The notes under the pieces: model-generated
What the model saw: only the letters and a program-made list of their open reading frames with translations
Told to the model about the DNA's origin: nothing
Databases searched by the model: none
Shown here: piece by piece, positions 9,144 to 17,760 of the stretch
Layout of the letters: the number at the start of each line of letters is the position of its first letter
Position numbering within the stretch: position 1 is the first letter of the stretch
Translations under genes and position numbers: made by a program
From: Lentzea atacamensis
Lineage (GTDB): Bacteria; Actinomycetota; Actinomycetes; Mycobacteriales; Pseudonocardiaceae
Reading direction: 5' to 3'
Length of the DNA stretch: 64,000 nt
Assembly: GCF_003269295.1 (NCBI RefSeq)
Contig: NZ_QLTT01000002.1
Location: 1,054,001 to 1,118,000, forward strand

Positions 9144-9587
9144 TCAGCCCTCGTCGATCACGTCCGGGTCGAGGCCCAGGTAGTTCGCCACCTGCTCGAC
9201 GAGCACGTCGTGCACCAGGTCGGCGAGATCCGCGCCGTCCTTCGCGCGTGCCTCCAGCGGACGCCGGTAGAGAACGATTCGGGCACGGTGGTCGGAACCC
9301 GCGGGCAGCAGCCGGGCGAGCGGGACGTTGCCGTCCTCCACCACGCCGTCCTCGCCCTCGACCTGGACGTCGGGCACGTCGTCCACGGCCACGTCGAGCT
9401 GCGTGAGCTCGGTGCGCCAGCGGGCCTCGATCGGTTCCAAAGCCTCGATGACCAGCGCGTCGAACCGCTCGGCCCTGGAACGAGCGGCGGGGAGGGTGGC
9501 TGGGTAGAGCGGACCGCGCAGCCCTCTGCCGTGCCGGTCGCGGTTGCGCCGGCGAGGCGAGTCCTGTCGACGTGAACCCCGTGCCAT
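9144..9587 (-). CDS. Metallopeptidase-family (zincin-like) protein with degenerate HExxH
   Basis: A 147-residue protein. After a basic N-terminus (ARGSRRQDSPRRRNRDRHGR) comes RAERFDALVIEALEPIEARW, an extended beta region with IVLYRRPLEARA, and a helix DLVHDVLVEQVANYLGLDPD. In the minimal metallopeptidase family at this place the helix normally carries HEVxH; here the aligned residues are EQVAN (131-135), so two zinc ligands are missing. The ATG at 9587 is preferred over the longer frame because it begins at the typical basic start and leaves room for the promoter of the divergent DUF3499 gene. Position matches Rv3259 of M. tuberculosis. Confidence 0.75.
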   Translation of the reverse strand: MARGSRRQDSPRRRNRDRHGRGLRGPLYPATLPAARSRAERFDALVIEALEPIEARWRTELTQLDVAVDDVPDVQVEGEDGVVEDGNVPLARLLPAGSDHRARIVLYRRPLEARAKDGADLADLVHDVLVEQVANYLGLDPDVIDEG

Positions 9588-9666
9588 CACCACAACCGAG
9601 CAGCCTAGTTGCTGCGTCGGGCGAGCAAACACAGCGTGCCTCACACACAGCCTCGCGTGGACGCGC

Positions 9667-9680
9667 TATCGTCCCCGATC
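9667..9680 (+). promoter_or_regulatory. -10 element of a predicted leaderless transcript (DUF3499 gene)
   Basis: TATCGT (9667-9672) ends eight bases before the GTG at 9681, which has no ribosome site. This spacing puts the transcription start at or next to the first codon base. Confidence 0.5.
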
Positions 9681-10052
9681 GTGCGGAGCGTGAGACGGTG
9701 CTCGCGAACCGGGTGTGCTAACCCGGCTGTCGCCACGCTCACCTACGCCTATGCGGACTCCACCGCAGTCGTCGGACCGCTCGCCACGTACTCCGAACCG
9801 CACAGCTACGACCTGTGCGAGGAGCACGCCCTGCGGCTCACGGCGCCGCGCGGCTGGGAGGTCGTGAGGCATCAGGGTGAGTTCGCGGCGCCCGAGCCGA
9901 GTGTGGACGACCTGACGGCGTTGGCCGAGGCCGTGCGTGAGGCTGGGCGGGCTGATGTGACCCCCAAGGTGCCCGATGTGCCGCTGGGCACCCAGATGGG
10001 CACGCAGAGGCGTGGTCACCTGCGGGTATTGCCCGATCCGCACGAGGACTGA
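9681..10052 (+). CDS. DUF3499 family protein
   Basis: A 123-residue protein of the actinobacterial DUF3499 family. It starts RSVRRCSRTGCANPAVATLTY and has a second cysteine pair region DLCEEHALRL, so CxxxxC and CxxH could bind zinc; the rest (EGF-like length, acidic tail) is poorly ordered. The GTG at 9681 was chosen because the family begins at this conserved cysteine segment. Function unknown. It stands first in a run toward phosphomannomutase, and the same pair (Rv3258c-Rv3257c) is kept in mycobacteria. Confidence 0.85.
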   Translation: MRSVRRCSRTGCANPAVATLTYAYADSTAVVGPLATYSEPHSYDLCEEHALRLTAPRGWEVVRHQGEFAAPEPSVDDLTALAEAVREAGRADVTPKVPDVPLGTQMGTQRRGHLRVLPDPHED

Positions 10053-10136
10053 ACGACCACACGCATCACTAATCCGCTCGCCGGTAGGCTGCCTGACCAG
10101 TGGCCGTCAAGAGCGAGTTTCCTGGGAGTGTGCGGC

Positions 10137-11489
10137 GTGCGTGACCTGTCCGGCATCGTCAAGGCGTACGACATCCGCGGGGTGGTCGGTGAGCAGCTGG
10201 ACGCCGGCGTGGTCCGCGACTTCGGCGCCGCCTTCGCGCGCTTGGTCGGTGGACCAGCCATTGTGATCGGTCACGACATGCGTGACTCGTCGCCGGGGCT
10301 CTCCAGGGCGTTCGCGGAGGGTGCGCAGGCGCAGGGCGTTAACGTGATCAGCATCGGGCTGGCCAGCACCGACATGCTCTACTTCGCGTCCGGCAAGCTC
10401 GACCTGCCGGGTGCCATGTTCACCGCCAGCCACAACCCTGCGCAGTACAACGGCATCAAGCTGTGCCGTGCCGGTGCCTCGCCGGTGGGGCAGGACACCG
10501 GTCTCGCGCAGATCCGCCAGGACGCCGAGAACCAGGTGCCTGACGCCGAGGGCGTGACGCCGGGCACGTTCGAGGAGCGCAACATGCTCGCCGACTACGC
10601 GGCGTACCTCAACGAGCTGGTCGACCTGAAGAACATCCGTCCACTGAAGATCGTCGTGGACGCGGGCAACGGCATGGGCGGTTACACGGTGCCGCAGGTC
10701 TTCGAGGGCCTGCCCATCGAGATCATCCCCATGTACTTCGAGCTCGACGGCAGCTTCCCCAACCACGAGGCGAACCCGCTCGACCCCAAGAACATCGTCG
10801 ATCTCCAGGCCCGCACGAAGGCTGAGGGCGCCGACGCCGGTGTCGCGTTCGACGGTGACGCGGACCGCTGCTTCGTCGTCGACGAGAACGGCGACCCGGT
10901 CAGCCCGTCCGCGATCACCGCGCTGGTGGCCGTGCGCGAGCTCGCGAAGGACCCCGGCGGCACGATCATCCACAACCTGATCACGTCGCACGCGGTGCCG
11001 GAGATCGTGCGGGAGCACGGCGGCAAGCCCGTGCGCACGCGCGTCGGCCACTCGTTCATCAAGGAGGAGATGGCCAAGACCGGCGCCATCTTCGGCGGCG
11101 AGCACTCCGCGCACTACTACTTCCGCGACTTCTGGCGCGCGGACACCGGCATGCTGGCCGCACTGCACGTGCTGGCCGCGCTGGGTGAGCAGGAGGGTCC
11201 GCTGTCGAAGCTGACGGCGGTCTACAACCGCTACGCCGCGTCCGGTGAGATCAACTCGACCGTCGCCGACCAGGCCGGCCGCATCGCCGCCATCAAGGAG
11301 GCGTACGGCTCGAAGGACGGCGTCACGATCGACGAGCTGGACGGTCTCACCGTGCAGCTGCCGGACGGGTCGTGGTTCAACCTCCGCGCCTCGAACACCG
11401 AGCCGCTGCTGCGCCTGAACGTCGAAGCCGCCACTCCCGAGGCTGTCGCCGCGCTGAGCGGCGACGTCCTCGCGATCGTGCGGGCCTGA
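10137..11489 (+). CDS. manB: Phosphomannomutase/phosphoglucomutase
   Basis: A 450-residue alpha-D-phosphohexomutase that interconverts mannose-6-phosphate and mannose-1-phosphate. The phosphoserine loop TASHNP carries S98. The magnesium loop is DGDADRCF, the sugar-binding loop GEHSAHYYFRD, and the phosphate-binding loop RASNTEPLLRLN near the C-terminus. The GTG at 10137 has CTGGGAG eight bases before it; an in-frame GTG nine bases upstream is possible. It supplies substrate to the guanylyltransferase at the window start, and is followed within 11 bases by the Trm112 gene. Confidence 0.95.
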   Translation: MRDLSGIVKAYDIRGVVGEQLDAGVVRDFGAAFARLVGGPAIVIGHDMRDSSPGLSRAFAEGAQAQGVNVISIGLASTDMLYFASGKLDLPGAMFTASHNPAQYNGIKLCRAGASPVGQDTGLAQIRQDAENQVPDAEGVTPGTFEERNMLADYAAYLNELVDLKNIRPLKIVVDAGNGMGGYTVPQVFEGLPIEIIPMYFELDGSFPNHEANPLDPKNIVDLQARTKAEGADAGVAFDGDADRCFVVDENGDPVSPSAITALVAVRELAKDPGGTIIHNLITSHAVPEIVREHGGKPVRTRVGHSFIKEEMAKTGAIFGGEHSAHYYFRDFWRADTGMLAALHVLAALGEQEGPLSKLTAVYNRYAASGEINSTVADQAGRIAAIKEAYGSKDGVTIDELDGLTVQLPDGSWFNLRASNTEPLLRLNVEAATPEAVAALSGDVLAIVRA

Positions 11490-11499
11490 GGAGAACACC

Positions 11500-11700
11500 G
11501 TGGCCGTCAAGCTCGAAGAGCAGTTGCTGGAAATTCTCGCCTGCCCGTGCCCCGAGCACGCGCCGTTGCAGGTCGGGACGCCGGACGACCCGGAAGCGGA
11601 CTTCCTCACGTGCACCGCGTGCGGACGTTCGTTCCCGGTGCGTGACGGCATCCCGGTACTGCTGCTGGACGAGGCGGTCGAGCCGTCCTCGGCTGGGTGA
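11500..11700 (+). CDS. Trm112 family protein
   Basis: A 66-residue protein with CPCPEHAPL and CTACGRSFPVRDGIPVLL, the zinc-ribbon-like pattern of Trm112/YcaR proteins. Eukaryotic and archaeal Trm112 activates several methyltransferases; a role of this kind in actinomycetes is possible but unproven. It starts with GTG at 11500, ten bases after manB, and the next gene starts four bases after its stop, so all are one operon. Confidence 0.88.
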   Translation: MAVKLEEQLLEILACPCPEHAPLQVGTPDDPEADFLTCTACGRSFPVRDGIPVLLLDEAVEPSSAG

Positions 11701-11704
11701 TCCG

Positions 11705-12769
11705 GTGCTCGACGACACGCTGCTCGACGACCCGGGCCGCCTCGCCGACGCCGACACCGGTGGTTGGCTGCGCGCTGCCGCACGGGCGGGAGCACAGGTC
11801 CGTTCCACCGCGGAGGCCGCGGCCGAGGCGGGGGTGGAGCGGATCTTCTCCGAACGCCCGCGCGCGGTCGTGCTGGTCACCCGGCCCGGCCACGCGGTCG
11901 CGGTGGCCGACGTCGTCATGGCGTTGCTCGGTCCCGGCTGCTCGGTGCCCGTCGTGGTGTCCGACGAGGTGCCGCCGTGGGTCGGCGCGCTCGACGTGGT
12001 GCTCGCGCACACCGAGGACCCCGGCGACCGGGTGCTGGCCGAGTCGATCGACCGCGCTTGCCGCCGTGGCGCGCGGACTCTGCTGACCGCGCCGGACTCC
12101 GGTCCGGTCGCGGCTGCGGCAGCCGGTCAGGCCGTGCTGCTCGCGCCACGCGTCGACGTGCCGCCCGGCTTCAGCTTCCACCGCGCGCTCGCCGCGTGGC
12201 TCGTGGTGCTGAACTCGCTGGGGCTGCTCAAGGTCGACGTGGACCTCATCGCGGACGAGCTCGACCGCGAGGCCGAGCGCGATCATCCGATGCACGAGTC
12301 GTTCGTGAACCCGGCGAAGTCGCTCGCGTTGCGCGTCGCCGACCGCACGCCGCTGCTGTGGGGCCTCGACGAGGTCGCCACGTCGGTGGGCGTGCACGGC
12401 GCGGGCGTGCTGGCGGCGTTCGCCGGCGTCGCCTCCGACGTCGCCGCGTACCCGCAGGCGCTGACCCGCCCGGTGCTCCACCGCCGCGCGGTCCAGGGGA
12501 CCTCGGGTGCCGATCTCTTCGCCGACCCGGACGACGAGCCTGTCGGCGGACTGCTGCGCGTGCTGCTGCTGGCCGTGCGCCAGGGCCCGGTGGCCGATGC
12601 TGTGCGACGCGCCGCCGAGGACGCACTGCCGGGAGCGGACGTGCTGGAACCGGCCGTCGAAGTGGCCGGCGGCGACGCGGTCAGCGCCGCGTTGCTCGCA
12701 CTCCGCTTCGAACTGGCCGCGCTTTATCTCGGGCTCGCCGCCGGAACGCTCGGCGGCAACCCGTACTGA
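11705..12769 (+). CDS. SIS-domain protein, phosphoglucose/phosphomannose isomerase-like (TobH type)
   Basis: A 354-residue protein with two sugar-isomerase folds, corresponding to Rv3256c (TobH). The first half (AVVLVTRPGHAVAVADVV, VPVVVSDEVPPWVGALDVVLAHT) fits a SIS domain. The conserved FNPAKS-like segment SFVNPAKSLALRVADRTPLLWG lies near residue 200. Catalytic residues of true bifunctional isomerases cannot be confirmed, so activity is open. Start GTG 11705 is taken because it follows the Trm112 stop directly. The gene lies between phosphomannomutase and mannose-6-phosphate isomerase, which suggests a role in hexose-phosphate supply. Confidence 0.8.
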   Translation: MLDDTLLDDPGRLADADTGGWLRAAARAGAQVRSTAEAAAEAGVERIFSERPRAVVLVTRPGHAVAVADVVMALLGPGCSVPVVVSDEVPPWVGALDVVLAHTEDPGDRVLAESIDRACRRGARTLLTAPDSGPVAAAAAGQAVLLAPRVDVPPGFSFHRALAAWLVVLNSLGLLKVDVDLIADELDREAERDHPMHESFVNPAKSLALRVADRTPLLWGLDEVATSVGVHGAGVLAAFAGVASDVAAYPQALTRPVLHRRAVQGTSGADLFADPDDEPVGGLLRVLLLAVRQGPVADAVRRAAEDALPGADVLEPAVEVAGGDAVSAALLALRFELAALYLGLAAGTLGGNPY

Positions 12770-12788
12770 TTTGGGAGCTGACTGAGAA

Positions 12789-14003
12789 GTGGACCTGCTG
12801 CACAACGCGGTCAGGCCGTACGCGTGGGGATCGCGCACGGCCATCGCCGAGCTGCTCGGGAAGGAGGTGCCCGCACCCCATCCCGAGGCAGAGCTGTGGA
12901 TGGGCGCCCATCCCGGCGACCCGTCCCGCGTCGTCGGCGCGGACGGGGTCGAGCGCTCGCTCCTGGAGCTGCTGTCGGTGGACCCCGACGGCCAGCTCGG
13001 CCCGCGCCTGGCCGAGCGCTGGGGCAGCAGGCTCCCGTTCCTCCTCAAGGTCCTCGCCGCCGAGGAGGCGCTGAGCCTTCAGGCTCACCCGTCCGCCAGG
13101 CAGGCGGCGGAGGGCTTCGCCGCCGAGGAGGCCGCCGGCGTGCCGCGCGACGCCGCGGTGCGCAACTACAAGGACCCGGCCGCGAAGCCGGAGCTGATCT
13201 GCGCCCTGACCGAGTTCCACGCCCTCGCGGGCTTCCGCGAGCCGTCGCGGACGGTGGCACTGCTGCGCACGCTCGACGCGCCCGCGCTCGCGCCGTACAC
13301 CGAGATGCTGGTCGCGCAGCCGGACTCGTCCGGCCTGCGGGCGTTGTTCACGATGCTGATCACGCTGCCGCAGACGTCCCTGAGCTCACTGCTGCCGCAG
13401 GTGCTCGACGCGTGCGTGCTGCACGTGAAGGAGCACGGCGAGTTCGACCTGGAATGCCGCACGATCCTGGAGCTCGGCGAGTCCTACCCCGGCGACGCGG
13501 GCGTGCTCGCGGCGTTGCTGCTGAACCGCATCGTGCTGCAGCCCGGCGAGGCCATCCACCTGCCGGCCGGCAACCTGCACGCGTACCTGCGCGGCACCGG
13601 CATCGAGATCCTGGCGAACTCGGACAACGTTCTGCGCTGCGGCCTCACGCCCAAGCACGTCGACGTGCCGGAGCTGTTGCGGGTGCTGGACTTCAGGTGC
13701 GGCGACATGGACGTGATGACCGGCGAGGAGATCTCGCCCGGCGTCCGCGTCTACCGCACGCCCGCGCCGGAGTTCGAACTGTCGCGGCTGGACCTGACCG
13801 GCGAGGCCAGGATCAACCACGACGGCCCGCAGATCCTGATCTGCACCTCGGGCGCGGCGGTGCTGACGAACGTCCGCGGTGACGAGCTGCGACTGACCCG
13901 CGGCCAGTCCGTGTGGCTGCCCGCGTCGGACCCGGCGGTGATCGTCCGACCGGATGGTGTTGAATCCGCCCAGCTTTTCCGCGCGACAGCGGGAACGGAC
14001 TAA
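12789..14003 (+). CDS. manA: Mannose-6-phosphate isomerase, class I
   Basis: A 404-residue type I phosphomannose isomerase that converts fructose-6-phosphate to mannose-6-phosphate. It begins LLHNAVRPYAWGSRTAIAELLG, has the zinc-ligand region LSLQAHPS, the KPELICALTEFHALAGFR segment, and the cupin motif LPAGNLHAYLRGTGIEI. All typical zinc-binding regions are present. The GTG start at 12789 follows the SIS gene by 19 bases; GAGCTGACTGAGAA gives only a weak ribosome site. It completes the GDP-mannose route with manB and the guanylyltransferase. Confidence 0.95.
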   Translation: MDLLHNAVRPYAWGSRTAIAELLGKEVPAPHPEAELWMGAHPGDPSRVVGADGVERSLLELLSVDPDGQLGPRLAERWGSRLPFLLKVLAAEEALSLQAHPSARQAAEGFAAEEAAGVPRDAAVRNYKDPAAKPELICALTEFHALAGFREPSRTVALLRTLDAPALAPYTEMLVAQPDSSGLRALFTMLITLPQTSLSSLLPQVLDACVLHVKEHGEFDLECRTILELGESYPGDAGVLAALLLNRIVLQPGEAIHLPAGNLHAYLRGTGIEILANSDNVLRCGLTPKHVDVPELLRVLDFRCGDMDVMTGEEISPGVRVYRTPAPEFELSRLDLTGEARINHDGPQILICTSGAAVLTNVRGDELRLTRGQSVWLPASDPAVIVRPDGVESAQLFRATAGTD

Positions 14004-14066
14004 GGTTCACGACCGGACAAACCTGACTGATTCTGGGCAGGACTGGTTTTCAGCGAGGAGACAGGC

Positions 14067-14990
14067 GTGTCAGCAGGGGGCGGGACCAAGGCCATCGTTG
14101 CGGCGTTGGTGGCGAATGCCGGTATCGCGGTGGCCAAGTTCATCGGGTTCTTGATCACCGGGTCGTCGTCGATGCTGGCCGAGTCGGTGCACTCGGTCGC
14201 CGACACGTCGAACCAGGGGCTGTTGCTGCTCGGTCAGAAGACCGCGCAGCGCAAGGCGACCAGGCTGCATCCGTTCGGCTACGGCCGCGACCGGTACTTC
14301 TGGTCGTTCGTGGTGGCGTTGCTGCTGTTCAGCCTCGGCTCGGTGTTCGCGCTGTACGAGGGCATCCACAAGCTGCAGCACCCCGAGGCCCTGACCAGCC
14401 CGCTCGTGGCGGTCGGCATCCTCGTGGTCGCCATCGGCCTGGAGACCTACAGCTTCATGACCGCGATCAGCGAGTCGAAGAAGATCAAGGGTGACGCCTC
14501 CTGGTGGGGCTTCATCCGCAACTCCCGCACGCCGGAGCTGCCGGTCGTGCTGCTGGAGGACCTCGGCGCGCTGGTCGGTCTGGTGCTGGCTCTGCTCGGT
14601 GTCGGCTTCAGCATGATCACCGGCAACCCGGTCTTCGACGCCCTCGGCACCATCTGCATCGGTGTGCTGCTGGGCATCATCGCGATCATCCTGATCATCG
14701 AGATGAAGTCGCTGCTGATCGGTGAGGGCGCGTCCGACGCCGACCTCGACGTGATCTGCGACGAGCTGGCCGCGGGCAAGGTGCAGCGGGTCATCCACAT
14801 CAAGACGCAGTACATCGGGCCGGAGGAGATCCTGGTCGCCGCCAAGATCGCGCTGGAGCCCCGGCTGTCGCTGGACGACGTGGCTCAGGCGATCAACGAC
14901 GCCGAGCAGCGGGTGCGGAACAAGGTGCCGCACGCTCGGCTGATCTACCTGGAGCCGGACCTGGACCGGTCGACGGTCGCCAGCTCCTGA
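14067..14990 (+). CDS. Cation diffusion facilitator family transporter
   Basis: A 307-residue membrane protein with six hydrophobic segments and a C-terminal cytoplasmic domain. The membrane metal site is represented by ESVHSVADTSNQ in helix 2 and LLEDLGALVG in helix 5; His and Asp positions fit zinc/divalent export. The linker HPFGYGRDRYFWSF is typical of this family. GTG start at 14067 with GAGGAG six bases before. It is on the same strand as manA but 63 bases away and is followed by a strong terminator, so it closes the mannose operon or is separate. Metal specificity is not evident. Confidence 0.9.
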   Translation: MSAGGGTKAIVAALVANAGIAVAKFIGFLITGSSSMLAESVHSVADTSNQGLLLLGQKTAQRKATRLHPFGYGRDRYFWSFVVALLLFSLGSVFALYEGIHKLQHPEALTSPLVAVGILVVAIGLETYSFMTAISESKKIKGDASWWGFIRNSRTPELPVVLLEDLGALVGLVLALLGVGFSMITGNPVFDALGTICIGVLLGIIAIILIIEMKSLLIGEGASDADLDVICDELAAGKVQRVIHIKTQYIGPEEILVAAKIALEPRLSLDDVAQAINDAEQRVRNKVPHARLIYLEPDLDRSTVASS

Positions 14991-15004
14991 TCCGCACTTG
15001 CTTC

Positions 15005-15035
15005 GAGGCCGTCCCGGTGTTGCCGGGGCGGCCTC
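15005..15035 (+). terminator. Strong stem-loop terminator after the cation transporter
   Basis: A 13-bp stem (GAGGCCGTCCCGG with CCGGGGCGGCCTC, one G-T pair) with a 5-base loop, 15 bases after the stop. No T run. Confidence 0.8.
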
Positions 15036-15101
15036 GTCGCGTTCAGGGCTGTTCCAGCCATTGGCAGGGCGGTTGATCCACAATCCGTACAACTGTGGAA
15101 T

Positions 15102-15155
15102 GTGACCACTGGCCAACTTCTGTCCAGCGGCCAATTTGTGGCCACCGGCCAATTT
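15102..15155 (+). repeat. Three tandem 18-bp repeats with GGCCAA core
   Basis: GTGACCACTGGCCAACTT, CTGTCCAGCGGCCAATTT and GTGGCCACCGGCCAATTT follow each other without gaps; the GGCCAA core recurs at 15111, 15129 and 15147. They lie about 95-150 bases before a small membrane protein gene. An 18-bp period is close to two helical turns, so the array could bind a regulator cooperatively. Confidence 0.7.
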
Positions 15156-15248
15156 CCCTTTGTTTACGGAATTGGTGGGTGGAATCGCTTTCCTGTCGTA
15201 CGATCGGCGCGTTGCTGGTGAAGTGGGGTCCTCCGCCGGGAGAATTCG

Positions 15249-15440
15249 ATGCAGGTGAACAGCCTCGCGCTGTTGGTGGTGGGCGTGCTGGTGCTCGCCT
15301 TGTTCGTGCTTGTGGGGTTCGTGGTCCATCGGCTTGCCGACGGCAACGCCAAGAAGATCGCCGGTGTGGTGGTGGCGCTCACATTGTTGCTCGGTGCCGT
15401 ACCGGCGCTCGTCGTGGCATTCCAGGTTCTCGTCTCGTGA
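15249..15440 (+). CDS. Small membrane protein, 63 aa, two transmembrane helices
   Basis: A 63-residue protein made almost wholly of two hydrophobic helices (LALLVVGVLVLALFVLVGFVV and AGVVVALTLLLGAVPALVVAF) joined by a short charged loop HRLADGNAKK. ATG at 15249 has GGGAG six bases before it. No family recognised. Two-helix size could fit a regulatory or stress membrane peptide. Real-gene status rests on the ribosome site, the clean hydrophobic pattern and the isolated position behind repeats. Confidence 0.6.
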   Translation: MQVNSLALLVVGVLVLALFVLVGFVVHRLADGNAKKIAGVVVALTLLLGAVPALVVAFQVLVS

Positions 15441-15594
15441 TCTTCGGCCACGAAATCCGCTCGTTCGCAGGCCGTGAGCGTGTCGAGCCGGGCGCTGCCG
15501 AAACTCCGGACAACCGCCGAACACAGCTGTAGGAGTTCCACATGCTGGATACCTCTAGGGTGGCTTGAACAGGTCCATCAAGGAGGTATGCACC

Positions 15595-17133
15595 GTGCCG
15601 GGGAACGGGTTGTGGCGCACCAAGTCGATCGAGCAGTCGATCGCTGACACGGACGAGCCGGACACCAGGCTCCGGAAGGATCTCACCGCCTGGGACCTCA
15701 CGGTCTTCGGCGTCGCGGTCGTCATCGGTGCCGGCATCTTCACGCTCACCGCGAGCACCGCGGGCAACATCGCGGGCCCGTCGGTGTCGCTGTCCTTCGT
15801 GCTCGCGGCGATCGCCTGCGCGCTCGCGGCGTTGTGCTACGCCGAGTTCGCCTCGACGGTGCCGGTGGCGGGTAGCGCGTACACGTTCTCCTACGCGACG
15901 TTCGGCGAGTTCGCGGCGTGGATCATCGGCTGGGACCTGGTGCTCGAGTTCGCGGTCGGCTCGGCCGCGGTCGCCAAGGGGTGGTCGGCCTACCTGCAGA
16001 CGACGCTGGGACTGCTCGGCGTCGAGACCAAGACCGAGGTCGCCGTCGGCAGCTTCAAGTTCGACTGGGGCGCGGTGCTGCTGGTCGGCGTGCTGACGGT
16101 GCTGCTGGTCCTCGGCACGAAGTTGTCGTCGCGGGTCAGCGCGATCATCACGGCGATCAAGGTCGCGGTGGTGCTGCTCGTGATCGTGCTCGGCATCAGC
16201 TACATCAAGGCCGAGAACTACAGCCCGTTCATCCCGCCGGCCGCCGAAGGCTCCGGCGCCGCGCACACGGGCATCGAGCAGTCGCTGTTCTCGCTCCTCA
16301 CCGGCTACTCGGGCAGCACGTACGGTGTGCTGGGCATGCTGGCCGCGGCGAGCATCGTGTTCTTCGCGTTCATCGGTTTCGACGTCGTGGCGACCACGGC
16401 GGAGGAGACCAAGAACCCGCAGAAGGCCGTGCCGCGCGGCATCCTCGGTTCGCTCGCGATCGTCACCGTGCTGTACGTCGCCGTCACGCTGGTGATCACC
16501 GGCATGGTGCCGTACGAGAAGCTCAAGACGCAGCCGGACGGCACGCGTGCGACGCTCGCGAGTGCGTTCGCGGACAACGGTGTCGACTGGGCTGCCACGG
16601 TGATCTCGGTCGGCGCGCTCGCCGGTCTGACCACCGTCGTCATGGTGCTGATGCTCGGCCAGAGCCGGGTGTTGTTCGCGATGTCGCGCGACGGCCTGCT
16701 GCCGCGCGGGCTCGCGAAGACCGGCAGCCACGGCACGCCGACCCGCATCACGATCATCATCGGTGTGCTGGTCGCGATCGCGGCGGGCTTCTTCCCGGCG
16801 GGCAAGCTGGAAGAGATGGTGAACGTCGGCACGCTGTTCGCGTTCATCCTCGTCTCGGCTGGTGTTCTCGTGCTGCGCAAGACGCGGCCCGACCTCTCGC
16901 GGGGGTTCCGGGTGCCGCTCGTGCCGCTGGTGCCGATCCTCGCGATCCTCGCCTGCCTGTGGCTGATGCTGAACCTGACCGCGCTCACCTGGGTCCGGTT
17001 CCTCATCTGGATGGCGCTCGGCGTGGTCGTCTACTTCGTCTACAGCCGCCGGAACTCGCTGCTCGGGAAGACCGGCCACGCGAAGGTCGAACCGGAGCCG
17101 GTCATCAAGCACGGCGAAGAGCCGGGAGTCTGA
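15595..17133 (+). CDS. APC family amino acid permease
   Basis: A 512-residue transporter with about twelve hydrophobic segments. VFGVAVVIGAGIFTLTAS in the first helix is the glycine-rich substrate-binding motif of amino acid-polyamine-organocation permeases, and FFAFIGFDVVATTAEETKNPQKAVPRGI is the conserved helix 6-7 segment of the cationic amino acid transporter group. The GTG at 15595 has a perfect AGGAGG with eight bases spacing, preferred over the upstream frame start. The MarR gene follows 23 bases later and may regulate it. Substrate cannot be specified; a basic or branched amino acid is likely. Confidence 0.9.
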   Translation: MPGNGLWRTKSIEQSIADTDEPDTRLRKDLTAWDLTVFGVAVVIGAGIFTLTASTAGNIAGPSVSLSFVLAAIACALAALCYAEFASTVPVAGSAYTFSYATFGEFAAWIIGWDLVLEFAVGSAAVAKGWSAYLQTTLGLLGVETKTEVAVGSFKFDWGAVLLVGVLTVLLVLGTKLSSRVSAIITAIKVAVVLLVIVLGISYIKAENYSPFIPPAAEGSGAAHTGIEQSLFSLLTGYSGSTYGVLGMLAAASIVFFAFIGFDVVATTAEETKNPQKAVPRGILGSLAIVTVLYVAVTLVITGMVPYEKLKTQPDGTRATLASAFADNGVDWAATVISVGALAGLTTVVMVLMLGQSRVLFAMSRDGLLPRGLAKTGSHGTPTRITIIIGVLVAIAAGFFPAGKLEEMVNVGTLFAFILVSAGVLVLRKTRPDLSRGFRVPLVPLVPILAILACLWLMLNLTALTWVRFLIWMALGVVVYFVYSRRNSLLGKTGHAKVEPEPVIKHGEEPGV

Positions 17134-17156
17134 GCGCACCAACTAACCTGCGGGCC

Positions 17157-17612
17157 ATGGGAAACGCACGGTGGCTCTCTGAGGAGGAGGGGCACGCCTG
17201 GCACCACTTCGTCCAGGCGTACCACCTCCTCGAGAGGCAGATCGAACAGCAGTTGCAGCGCGATGCGGGCCTTTCGCACGCGCAGTACAACGTGCTGGTC
17301 GTCCTGTCCGAACAGCCGGGCAACCGCATGCGCATGACCGAACTGGCCCGCCGCGTCGTGGTCTCCAAGAGTTCGCTGACCTACCAGATCGGCAAGCTGG
17401 AGAAGGCCGGACTCGTGCGGCGCGAGCCGCACGAGTCCGACGAGCGCGGCATCCTCGCCGTGCTCACCGACGCGGGCAAGGACCTGTTGCAGACCACCGC
17501 GCCCGGTCACGTCGAGACGGTCCGCGCGTACCTGATCGACCTGTTCACGCCGGAGCAGCTCGCGCAGCTCGCGTCGTTCATGCAGGTGGTGCACGAGAAG
17601 GCGGACGACTAG
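17157..17612 (+). CDS. MarR family transcriptional regulator
   Basis: A 151-residue winged-helix dimeric repressor. The helix-turn-helix is MTELARRVVVSKSSLTYQIGKLEKAGLV (about residues 60-87), followed by the wing REPHESDERGILAVLT with the conserved DxR-like turn. N- and C-terminal helices form the dimer interface. The ATG at 17157 follows the permease by 23 bases without a clear ribosome site, so it may be co-transcribed. Ligand unknown. It could sense a phenolic compound or an amino acid, as in other MarR proteins, but no ligand site is visible. Confidence 0.92.
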   Translation: MGNARWLSEEEGHAWHHFVQAYHLLERQIEQQLQRDAGLSHAQYNVLVVLSEQPGNRMRMTELARRVVVSKSSLTYQIGKLEKAGLVRREPHESDERGILAVLTDAGKDLLQTTAPGHVETVRAYLIDLFTPEQLAQLASFMQVVHEKADD

Positions 17613-17650
17613 TGGCGTGGACTCACCGGCATCCTGCACACTGATCAACT

Positions 17651-17708
17651 GAAGCCCTTGGTAGCGATCTTCTTCCCTAGACAAGAAGAATGATCGACCA
17701 AGGGCTTC
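17651..17708. repeat. Long imperfect inverted repeat between convergent genes
   Basis: GAAGCCCTTGGT (17651-17662) and ACCAAGGGCTTC (17697-17708) are exact complements, and inside them GATCTTCTT pairs with AAGAAGAATGATC around an 8-base centre. It sits between the convergent MarR and P-loop genes and could terminate both, or be a small mobile-element remnant. A second pair, TCAACCAG and CTGGTTGA, follows at 17717-17752. Confidence 0.6.
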
Positions 17709-17760
17709 ACCCATGATCAACCAGATGCGCCCTCCCACAACCCACTGGTTGAAACTCAAG

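Noticed and set aside
17040..17759. Minus-strand ORF of 239 residues opposite the MarR gene
   Set aside because: The MarR gene on the plus strand is clear; the ORF crosses the inverted repeat and has no family likeness.
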